Shown piece by piece: positions 1-5,436 of a DNA stretch of 9,463 bases. A program made the translations under genes and the position numbers. The notes under the pieces were generated by a model, which saw nothing but the letters and a program-made list of their open reading frames with translations, was not told where the DNA came from and did not search any database. This DNA is from Fidelibacterota bacterium (GTDB lineage Bacteria; Marinisomatota; Marinisomatia; Marinisomatales; TCS56). How positions within the stretch are numbered: the first letter of the stretch is position 1; every line of letters starts with the position of its first letter. The stretch covers positions 1-9,463 of the forward strand of contig DAOWAH010000043.1 of assembly GCA_030634675.1 (NCBI GenBank), written 5' to 3'.

Positions 1-1198
1 CATACAGGATAACGGCACCATATTGATCTAACAATGCTGGTGGTAAAATACCTGCACCCTCACCGTCCAGATCACGGAGATCGACTGATACACCATTTAG
101 AAAACCTGACTGAATCTTGGATTTGATCTCGTCTTGATCGGCATAGCTATCTGGTGTCCAGCTAAAATTATCCAGTAACAAAACATCTTGGGTCGGTGCA
201 AAAGGCGCTGCTCCAAAGCTGATGCTCATAGTATCAACATTACCGGAAACGTCGCGGGCTTTAACATAAAAGGTGTGGTCACCGTCACCGATAGCACTAC
301 CGGAAATTGTGATGGAACTGTTGGGTCCCCACCCACTGGCCAGCTGTGCCGATGTCAAATCATAACCAGATGGATCATCCAAAGCGTAGGTAAATGCCCC
401 CGAAGGTAATACACCTTGATAGTAATCAACCGATGCTTCCCAAGCCAGTCCCAGGTCCACACCTGAGAACCAACCGCCGCCATCGGCAACCGGACTCAAA
501 TTAGCTAGTTTCGGTTTGAAACCACTGGCAACAACAAATGCACTTTGAGCTGGAGAATTATCAACGGCACCTAAGTCATCAACTGCCCGTATGTAGAAAA
601 TATGGGCTCCTTGACCTAAACCATAAAAGGTATGTTCGGTAATATATTCTTCAACCGACGTCCAGGCATTCAAATCATCCAGTGCGTACTCGAAACCATC
701 AACAGAACCATCCTGATCGACGCCTAACCAGGCAAAGCGAACATCGGGACCAACAACACTGCCTGTCATGGGACCTTCGACAATTTGTGTCTCGGGTTGA
801 GTTGTCCGGGGGAACATCGTTGCGGCTGCTGGTGACAGGTCAACTTGATCATTATTATCTATTGCTCGTACGTAAAAAGTATGTTGATCATCCAGATCCA
901 CAAATTCAAAATCAGCATAGGGATTGGTGACATCTTCACATGGGAACAGTTCCGATAAAACAGTTGTAATGACCCATTCTCCATCATCCCAGCGATATTC
1001 GAATTGTTCCACCCGTCCATCAACATCCGATCCATACCAGGATATTCTGGTGGTGACACCAGGACTGACTTCGGATATGTATGATTCAGGTCTGATATTT
1101 GGGTTTGGTTGGGCTAATTCATCAGATTCACAACCCCAGAAACCTGCCGCTACTACTATAATTATTAGCAGGGTGTTAAAAGTCGCTTTCAAGCTCAT
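1..1198 (-). CDS. Fibronectin-III-repeat surface lipoprotein, partial (3' end outside window)
   Basis: The frame is open for 399 codons from ATG at 1198 to the left edge, so the C-terminus is missing. A GAGG ribosome-binding site lies 5 bases before the ATG. Residues 1-22 are a signal peptide (basic Lys4, then a run of I/L/V/A) ending in GFWG before Cys23. This is an imperfect lipobox with Gly at -1 but Phe and Trp at -3 and -2, so a lipoprotein is likely, not certain. Three repeats follow at about 40-128, 137-224 and 228-329. The first two share D-x-DG-x-V-xx-FEY followed by DD; the third keeps only F-x-YALDD. All three have a late HTFYVRA/HIFYIRA/HTFYVKA strand, typical of fibronectin-III or Ig-like sandwich domains. 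From about 336 a new alpha/beta region begins (DVLLLDN, then LLDQYGAVILY), which resembles the first strands of Rossmann-like or glutamine-amidotransferase-like domains in FCB-group secreted proteins; that part is inference. The gene is divergent from the kinase operon. A cell-surface binding or structural role is likely; the ligand is unknown. Confidence 0.85.
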   Translation of the reverse strand, partial: MSLKATFNTLLIIIVVAAGFWGCESDELAQPNPNIRPESYISEVSPGVTTRISWYGSDVDGRVEQFEYRWDDGEWVITTVLSELFPCEDVTNPYADFEFVDLDDQHTFYVRAIDNNDQVDLSPAAATMFPRTTQPETQIVEGPMTGSVVGPDVRFAWLGVDQDGSVDGFEYALDDLNAWTSVEEYITEHTFYGLGQGAHIFYIRAVDDLGAVDNSPAQSAFVVASGFKPKLANLSPVADGGGWFSGVDLGLAWEASVDYYQGVLPSGAFTYALDDPSGYDLTSAQLASGWGPNSSITISGSAIGDGDHTFYVKARDVSGNVDTMSISFGAAPFAPTQDVLLLDNFSWTPDSYADQDEIKSKIQSGFLNGVSVDLRDLDGEGAGILPPALLDQYGAVILY

Positions 1199-1335
1199 CT
1201 CAACCTCACTGTTTAATTAATTCTTTGTATTAGACTGGTTGAAAATGACCACCAGAGATTACATCCACAGAGTACAACGGTCATGCTGACTCCAAGGGGC
1301 TTAATCCATTTAATTTAATCATCTTCGTCCAATCC

Positions 1336-1357
1336 TAAGTTAATTGTAATTAACTTA
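1336..1357. promoter_or_regulatory. 22-bp perfect inverted repeat, operator-like
   Basis: TAAGTTAATT (1336-1345) and AATTAACTTA (1348-1357) are perfect reverse complements separated by GT. The two-base centre and AT-rich arms suit a dimeric DNA-binding protein better than an RNA hairpin. Each arm, read inward, begins TAAGTTAAT, which fits the published LytTR half-site pattern [TA][AC][CA]GTTN[AG][TG]. That pattern is loose and LytTR sites are usually direct repeats, so the match may be fortuitous. The site is 138 bases upstream of the lipoprotein start and 518 upstream of the first kinase. Confidence 0.5.
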
Positions 1358-1374
1358 ATAATATCGAGTTGTGT

Positions 1375-1460
1375 GATTACCACCAGATAGATTCCAGTTT
1401 GACACACAAGGCCGGAAATGCATTCCAGTACTTCCGGTGGAAATCCAAACCGTGGTAATC
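1375..1460. repeat. Nested inverted repeats, possible structured element
   Basis: GATTACCAC (1375-1383) pairs perfectly with GTGGTAATC (1452-1460). Inside it GTTTG (1397-1401) can pair with CAAAC (1446-1450), and inside that CCGGAA (1412-1417) pairs with TTCCGG (1432-1437). The nesting is colinear, so a single long interrupted hairpin could form in RNA from either strand. No riboswitch or known RNA family was recognised and there is no terminal U-tract, so a terminator is unlikely. Confidence 0.35.
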
Positions 1461-1511
1461 CATTCAAATAACACAGCGAAGTTATCGGGCTGAAACCGAC
1501 CATTGAATGAT

Positions 1512-1571
1512 GGATCGTTAAGTGGCATGAACAATCGTCAAACGGACGAACCAATCGTTAAATGGTCTGAC
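1512..1571. promoter_or_regulatory. Three direct repeats with exact 20-bp period, LytTR-site-like
   Basis: Three consecutive 20-base units begin at 1512, 1532 and 1552. Their cores are ATCGTTAAGTGG (1514-1525), ATCGTCAAACGG (1534-1545) and ATCGTTAAATGG (1554-1565), all fitting ATCGT[TC]AA[AG][TC]GG. The first nine bases of each core match the LytTR half-site pattern [TA][AC][CA]GTTN[AG][TG] at 8, 6 and 7 of 9 positions respectively. LytTR proteins usually bind direct repeats about two helical turns apart, close to the spacing here. The array is about 300-360 bases upstream of the kinase operon and a similar distance from the divergent lipoprotein gene. Binding by the regulator at 4076-4801 is inferred, not shown. 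Confidence 0.5.
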
Positions 1572-1874
1572 TTCAGCATAAATTGAAATCAGTAAAAATA
1601 AATCATATAAACTGGTAGTTATCACTTTGAATATATATGGTTTTATCGACTTTATCGTGCTTCGTTTCACGTCGGAAATCAGCTAGTTCGTGATTATTGG
1701 AGCAGGTCTGTAATTTTACTTATGATTTTTATTCCACCGTTGTTGCTATAGAACTCAGCCCTACCGCAAAACAGGTTTGGATGACCTCATATAGATAATT
1801 ACCGCCACTTAAAGATTTGACCACAGAATATCCAAATACTGGTTATATTTTCCAGCTTATAAAAATGGATAATA

Positions 1875-2942
1875 ATGAGTATATCCATAAATAGGAACCA
1901 GATTTTCTGGCTACTGCAATTTGCCGGTTGGGGTATTTATTGGTTATATATTATTACCAACGCAGCCTATTTGGGTTATTACGGATTAAGGTATATTACC
2001 TGGAATACACTTGTTATTCTGATCGGGTTTAGTTTGACAGTAATAACACGGTATATCTACCGAATGATCATTTTTACACAGTTACCAATCTATAAAATAT
2101 TTCTGATCGCAATCACATCAACCGCTATCACGGTGAACTTGTGGTATGGGCTGCGGTTATTGGTCAATCAGATAATGATCCAACCAGGCGAACATGTTCT
2201 GCCTGTCACTCTGAATTATTATCTCCAAAGCATTTTCCTGTGGTCGATCTTGATCTTTGTGTGGAACAGCCTGTACTTTTTGATAAAATTCTCTATCGAA
2301 TTTGAAGAGCAGGCCAAGCGAACTGAAAATGCTGGAGTTTTGGCTCGTAAAGCCCAGTTGCAAATGCTCCAATATCAGCTAAATCCACATTTCCTGTTCA
2401 ATTCACTCAATTCAATCAGAGCGCTAATCGATGAAAATGAAACTACTGCCAAGGAGATGATAACCGAATTGTCCGAATTTTTACGCTATACCTTGCTTAA
2501 CGAGCAATATATCGATGTTCCCTTACGCTATGAAATAGAAGCTCTGCGACATTATTTTTCGATCGAAAAGAAACGTTATGAAGATAAGCTGAATATCCTG
2601 TTCGATATTGATTCACCGGTCAATGATTTCCCAGTGATCAGTTTTCTCCTTCATCCCCTGGTTGAAAATGCGATTAAATATGGTATGCTCACGAGCCCCA
2701 TGCCCCTTAAAATTCAAATCATCGCTCGAATTATTGATCATACGCTGATGTTGGAGGTTCGTAATACCGGTCACTGGGTTGAGCCATCATCAACGCGGAT
2801 AGCGAAAGGTACCAGTACTGGGACCGGTCTGAGTAATATCCGATTGAGGCTCGATAATGCTTTTCGCAACCGTTACAACCTGGATGTCATTCAGACTAAA
2901 AGTGGTGTCTGTGTAAAAATTGAGATAAGAAGAAAACCTTGA
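1875..2942 (+). CDS. LytS-type sensor histidine kinase, first of tandem pair
   Basis: A 355-residue inner-membrane histidine kinase. Residues 1-140 contain four predicted hydrophobic segments (about 10-31, 41-60, 73-96, 115-137) with short loops and no sizeable periplasmic sensor. A short cytoplasmic linker (about 141-158) leads to the His_kinase (LytS/YpdA-type) domain. The phospho-acceptor is His172 within YQLNPHFLFNSLNSIRALI. The ATP-binding half has the N box PLVENAIKYG (Asn265), the G1-like RNTG (about 296-299) and an intact lid motif GTGLSNIRLRL (316-326). Length and architecture are normal for this family. The ATG has a weak GGA five bases upstream. The stop overlaps the next gene's start by four bases, implying one transcript and coupled translation. 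It should autophosphorylate and pass phosphate to the LytTR regulator two genes downstream. The stimulus is unknown and is probably sensed in or at the membrane. Confidence 0.93.
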   Translation: MSISINRNQIFWLLQFAGWGIYWLYIITNAAYLGYYGLRYITWNTLVILIGFSLTVITRYIYRMIIFTQLPIYKIFLIAITSTAITVNLWYGLRLLVNQIMIQPGEHVLPVTLNYYLQSIFLWSILIFVWNSLYFLIKFSIEFEEQAKRTENAGVLARKAQLQMLQYQLNPHFLFNSLNSIRALIDENETTAKEMITELSEFLRYTLLNEQYIDVPLRYEIEALRHYFSIEKKRYEDKLNILFDIDSPVNDFPVISFLLHPLVENAIKYGMLTSPMPLKIQIIARIIDHTLMLEVRNTGHWVEPSSTRIAKGTSTGTGLSNIRLRLDNAFRNRYNLDVIQTKSGVCVKIEIRRKP

Positions 2943-4066
2943 TAGTAAACACTGCTAAAATTTTCAAAGAAACCAGCCATAAACCTTCAATTTCCTTGAA
3001 TTTCATCCACAGGTTCACCAATTCATTCTGGACGCTCAACACAACTGGTTGGTTGCTCTATGCCTTTATTATTTATTTCAATTTCTTCTCATTCCAGGAC
3101 GTATTTAAATATGATATAATCAGGCTTTTTATTATCACAACTTGGGGATTCATATTATCCACTGTAATGCGTTATATCTATAAAAAAAGTATTAAGGTCG
3201 AATCACAATCAATCATTCTAATAACCCTACTGACCCTGGTGTGTTCAATTGTTTTCGCCAACATCTGGTTTTGGATATCCCGGACGATCTATTATACTAT
3301 TCTAGGTCGGGGATTGACCTGGGTATCACAGCTGATTCCGGGTACTTACCAATATATTATATTCTGGGACAGCGTATTGCTGGTCGGTTGGAGCAGCCTG
3401 TATATCAGTATAAAATTCTGGATTGCCTGGAACCAACAGAAAAACCAATTACAGGAAGCAATCAAATTGACTGAAGAGGCACAATTGCAAATGTTGCGCT
3501 ATCAATTGAATCCGCATTTTTTGTTTAATTCTTTAAATTCCATCCGCGCACTGATTTCCGAAGATAAAGCCAATGCGAAATTGATGGTAACCGAACTGTC
3601 TGCCTTCTTGAGATATTCATTGATCAGTAAAAATTACCCCGAGGTCAGTCTGGGGCAGGAAATCGAAGCGATTCAGCAATATTTTGCAATTGAAAAGCGG
3701 CGCTACGAGGATAAGTTGGAAGTCACTTACGATATCGATCCTATGGCTGAGGATTATCCCATCATTAGTTTTGTTATCCAACCGCTGGCCGAGAATGCCA
3801 TAAAGTATGGTATGCGTACCAGCCCGATTCCCCTTAAAATCAATATATCAGCCAAAGTGTTCAACGGCATTTTAACAGTTGATGTCGCTAATACTGGAAC
3901 GTGGATCGATACCCCGGTTGTGGAGAATGAGGATAAATTCACCCTGGAAGGTGGTATTAAAAACGTAAAGAAACGGTTGGCTATGGCCTATCCGGAACAA
4001 TATGAATTCCAAATTGATAAGGCAGCTGATGCAATTCATGTAAAATTTATAATTAACAAGGCTTGA
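2939..4066 (+). CDS. LytS-type sensor histidine kinase, second of tandem pair
   Basis: A 375-residue paralogue of the preceding kinase. Four hydrophobic segments lie at about 30-52, 60-80, 90-112 and 138-160, then a charged linker (about 163-180) and the His_kinase domain with His193 in YQLNPHFLFNSLNSIRALI. From AQLQML to YEDKL the two paralogues align without gaps and with well over half the residues identical; the membrane halves are far more divergent. The N box PLAENAIKYG (Asn286) and VANTG (316-320) are intact. The lid motif, however, reads LEGGIKNVKKRL (336-347) where the partner has the usual GTGL, so one conserved glycine is Glu. The start is TTG at 2939, overlapping the previous stop as TTGA. 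No ATG lies before the first membrane segment, and a second TTG at 2996 (codon 20) is the alternative. No clear ribosome-binding site is seen, which fits coupled translation. It may act as a heterodimer partner or as a second input to the same regulator. Confidence 0.9.
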   Translation: MIVNTAKIFKETSHKPSISLNFIHRFTNSFWTLNTTGWLLYAFIIYFNFFSFQDVFKYDIIRLFIITTWGFILSTVMRYIYKKSIKVESQSIILITLLTLVCSIVFANIWFWISRTIYYTILGRGLTWVSQLIPGTYQYIIFWDSVLLVGWSSLYISIKFWIAWNQQKNQLQEAIKLTEEAQLQMLRYQLNPHFLFNSLNSIRALISEDKANAKLMVTELSAFLRYSLISKNYPEVSLGQEIEAIQQYFAIEKRRYEDKLEVTYDIDPMAEDYPIISFVIQPLAENAIKYGMRTSPIPLKINISAKVFNGILTVDVANTGTWIDTPVVENEDKFTLEGGIKNVKKRLAMAYPEQYEFQIDKAADAIHVKFIINKA

Positions 4067-4075
4067 GAATAAGCA

Positions 4076-4801
4076 ATGAAAAAACCATACACAGCAATAA
4101 TCATTGATGATGAGCGCTTGGCTCGTAAGGATCTTTCCAACCTAATTTCAGAGATCGGATCGGTTACTTTAGTTGGCGAAGCAGATAGTGTTTCGACTGG
4201 AGTGGAAGCGCTCAAAAAACATAAGCCGGATGTTATTTTCCTGGATATCCAAATGCCCGGGGAGTCTGGATTCGATCTGCTGGAGAAAATTAAAATAGAT
4301 GCAAAAATTATATTTGTAACAGCTTATGATGAATATGCCATCCGAGCATTCGATATCAATGCATTGGACTACCTTTTGAAACCGGTCAATCCGGACCGAT
4401 TAAAAGCAGCTATTGAGCGAATTGAATTACAGGATGAATTCCAATCCGCCAGTACACGTAAATTGAAATATAATGATCATCTTTTTCTGATGGTTAACAG
4501 CCAATTCAAATTCCTGGGTATTAAGAGCATAATCTGCATCACTTCCGCAGGTGATTATTCGCAAATAATTACCAATGATGGTTTGAAGGGTTTAACTCAG
4601 AAATCGATGAAGGAATGGGAGACAAGATTACCGGAGGCCCATTTCACACGTATCCACCGATCCACGATCATTAATCTTGAGTATGTCGATCATTTGGAAG
4701 AATGGTTCAATTACTCTTACCGCGTTTATTTACAGAACATTAAAGAACCATTCATAATGAGTCGCCGTTATGTGGCCAAACTTAAAGCCCTGCTGGGATA
4801 A
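4076..4801 (+). CDS. LytTR-family response regulator
   Basis: A 241-residue cytoplasmic transcription factor. Residues 5-118 are a receiver domain with the acidic pair Asp11-Asp12, phospho-acceptor Asp57 in FLDIQMPG, Thr82 in VTAYDEYAIRAF and Lys102 in YLLKPV. All the catalytic positions are present. Residues about 130-241 are a LytTR DNA-binding domain, with the characteristic FTRIHRSTIINLEYV (190-204) and the terminal SRRYVAKLKALL (229-240). Length is typical. It starts nine bases after the second kinase's stop, completing a kinase-kinase-regulator operon, with only a weak GAGA as possible ribosome-binding site. The likely cycle is phosphorylation by one or both upstream kinases, dimerisation, and binding to direct-repeat sites. 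The 20-bp-period repeats at 1512-1571 are candidate targets. The gene family is certain from the motifs; the target genes are inference. Confidence 0.95.
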   Translation: MKKPYTAIIIDDERLARKDLSNLISEIGSVTLVGEADSVSTGVEALKKHKPDVIFLDIQMPGESGFDLLEKIKIDAKIIFVTAYDEYAIRAFDINALDYLLKPVNPDRLKAAIERIELQDEFQSASTRKLKYNDHLFLMVNSQFKFLGIKSIICITSAGDYSQIITNDGLKGLTQKSMKEWETRLPEAHFTRIHRSTIINLEYVDHLEEWFNYSYRVYLQNIKEPFIMSRRYVAKLKALLG

Positions 4802-4845
4802 TCGATGAATACTACGGGCAGCAGGATCAAAGCGTTCTAAATTGA

Positions 4846-4868
4846 CCGTTAAACGGATTTATTTTTTT
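4846..4868 (+). terminator. Possible weak terminator of the kinase-regulator operon
   Basis: CCGT-TAA-ACGG (4846-4856) can form a 4-bp stem with a 3-base loop, followed by ATTTA and seven T residues (4862-4868). It lies 45 bases past the regulator stop and overlaps the 3' end of the convergent small gene. The stem is short, so this is tentative. The same bases also form a copy of the ATCGTTAAAYGG-like motif seen upstream of the operon. Confidence 0.3.
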
Positions 4869-5124
4869 CACTCTTTCGAGCTTCCTGCAATATTTTATAC
4901 CACCTTTCAAGATCGCGCAGAGATGTATTAGCAACCTTGACCAATTCATTGATATGAAATGGTTTTATAAAATAATTATCAAATCCGGCCGGCCGGGCTT
5001 CTTTGGCCGTTCCGGAATAATAGGTTTTATAACCCTCATTTTCAAATGCCTGGGTTAAGATTTCACCGATTGTTGAATCATCGTCAACAATCATGACTTT
5101 TTTATCTGCTTTTTTCAGTGGCAT
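4849..5124 (-). CDS. Internally deleted receiver-domain protein (degenerate response regulator)
   Basis: A 91-residue open frame, convergent with the LytTR gene. Residues 9-42 match the start of a receiver: VMIVDDD (10-16, the acidic pocket), the first helix, and GYKTYYSGTAKEA. Residues 46-68 match its end: AGFDNYFIKPFHINELVKVA, including the conserved Lys54-Pro55. Between them roughly 50-57 residues found in every normal receiver are missing, including the strand bearing the phospho-acceptor Asp and the Ser/Thr strand. In an intact receiver the acidic pair and this Lys are more than 90 residues apart; here they are 39. A helical, charged tail follows (69-91). The frame is preserved across the gap. 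An in-frame stop (TGA) lies three codons upstream of the ATG, so no longer start exists; no good ribosome-binding site is seen. It is best read as the remnant of a CheY-like regulator, probably non-functional in phosphotransfer. A deliberately reduced protein cannot be excluded. Confidence 0.65.
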   Translation of the reverse strand: MPLKKADKKVMIVDDDSTIGEILTQAFENEGYKTYYSGTAKEARPAGFDNYFIKPFHINELVKVANTSLRDLERWYKILQEARKSEKNKSV

Positions 5125-5369
5125 ATTAGTTCAATGAATTGGCTTTGATTTGTTCTTCAAAAATAGAAGGACCGCAAGTTCATTCCAGTCACCAGCAGGT
5201 GAAAATTGTGTACATTTTAACATTCATTCACGTGAAAACTAATCTATTACGCAGAATAATCAAATCGATTATAATTGCGGTTGCAACGTCAGCTTAATAA
5301 TATCTGGCACTTTTTCAACAAAATTCACCGACTGAAATAAATCAAACCCATTAAAAAATTTGGGCCAGT

Positions 5370-5408
5370 CTGACAACTTTTTCTAATCCGACCGGTCTAT
5401 AATATAAT
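5370..5408 (+). promoter_or_regulatory. Candidate promoter of the DUF5916 gene
   Basis: Two overlapping perfect TATAAT hexamers occur at 5398-5403 and 5403-5408, some 30-40 bases before the start codon. CTGACA at 5370-5375 matches five of six bases of a -35 box, but its spacing to the first TATAAT is 22 bases, longer than usual, so the -35 assignment is doubtful. The palindrome GACCGGTC (5390-5397) directly before the -10 box could be part of an operator. Confidence 0.35.
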
Positions 5409-5423
5409 CGTTGTCTAAAAATT

Positions 5424-5429
5424 GAGGGG
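5424..5429 (+). promoter_or_regulatory. Ribosome-binding site fixing the DUF5916 start
   Basis: GAGGGG sits seven bases before the ATG at 5437. An in-frame TTG at 5422 would give a protein five residues longer, but it overlaps this Shine-Dalgarno sequence. It would also place extra residues before an otherwise well-formed signal peptide, so ATG 5437 is chosen. Confidence 0.7.
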
Positions 5430-5436
5430 CCTTACA

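Larger units (their letters stand above)
1199..1874. other. Divergent intergenic region, 676 bases, no convincing gene
   Basis: This gap separates the minus-strand lipoprotein gene from the plus-strand kinase operon and should hold both promoters. It contains a 22-bp perfect inverted repeat (1336-1357), nested inverted repeats (1375-1460) and three 20-bp-period direct repeats (1512-1571), each listed separately. From 1572 to 1874 it is AT-rich. A TTGACC hexamer at 1817-1822 and TATATT at 1844-1849 lie upstream of the first kinase, but their 21-base spacing is too long for a standard sigma-70 promoter, so no promoter is called. The only open frame of any length is a 79-codon minus-strand frame with a TTG start at 1554. 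It has no ribosome-binding site or recognisable domain and runs through the repeats. Confidence 0.6.
5125..5436. other. Divergent intergenic region, 312 bases, no gene
   Basis: This AT-rich gap lies between the small degenerate receiver gene (minus) and the DUF5916 gene (plus), so both promoters should fall here. The right end carries the candidate promoter and ribosome-binding site for the plus-strand gene, listed separately. A 10-bp palindrome TTCACGTGAA lies at 5227-5236, about 105 bases upstream of the minus-strand start, and an 8-bp palindrome GACCGGTC at 5390-5397 abuts the -10 box. No RNA gene or open frame of note was found. Confidence 0.55.

Noticed and set aside
188..1220. Plus-strand open frames at 188-409, 682-930 and 924-1220
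   Set aside because: They lie antisense to the continuous 399-codon minus-strand frame with clear repeats and a signal peptide, and their translations are low-complexity shadows.
1315..1554. 79-codon minus-strand open frame in the divergent intergenic region
   Set aside because: It has a TTG start without a ribosome-binding site and no recognisable domain. It runs through the palindrome and the repeat elements, which fit a regulatory region better.
1512..1571. CRISPR array
   Set aside because: Three contiguous degenerate 20-bp units without distinct spacers and no cas genes nearby.
5422..5436. TTG at 5422 as start of the DUF5916 protein
   Set aside because: The GAGGGG ribosome-binding site overlaps it and is correctly placed for the ATG at 5437, which also gives a normal signal peptide.
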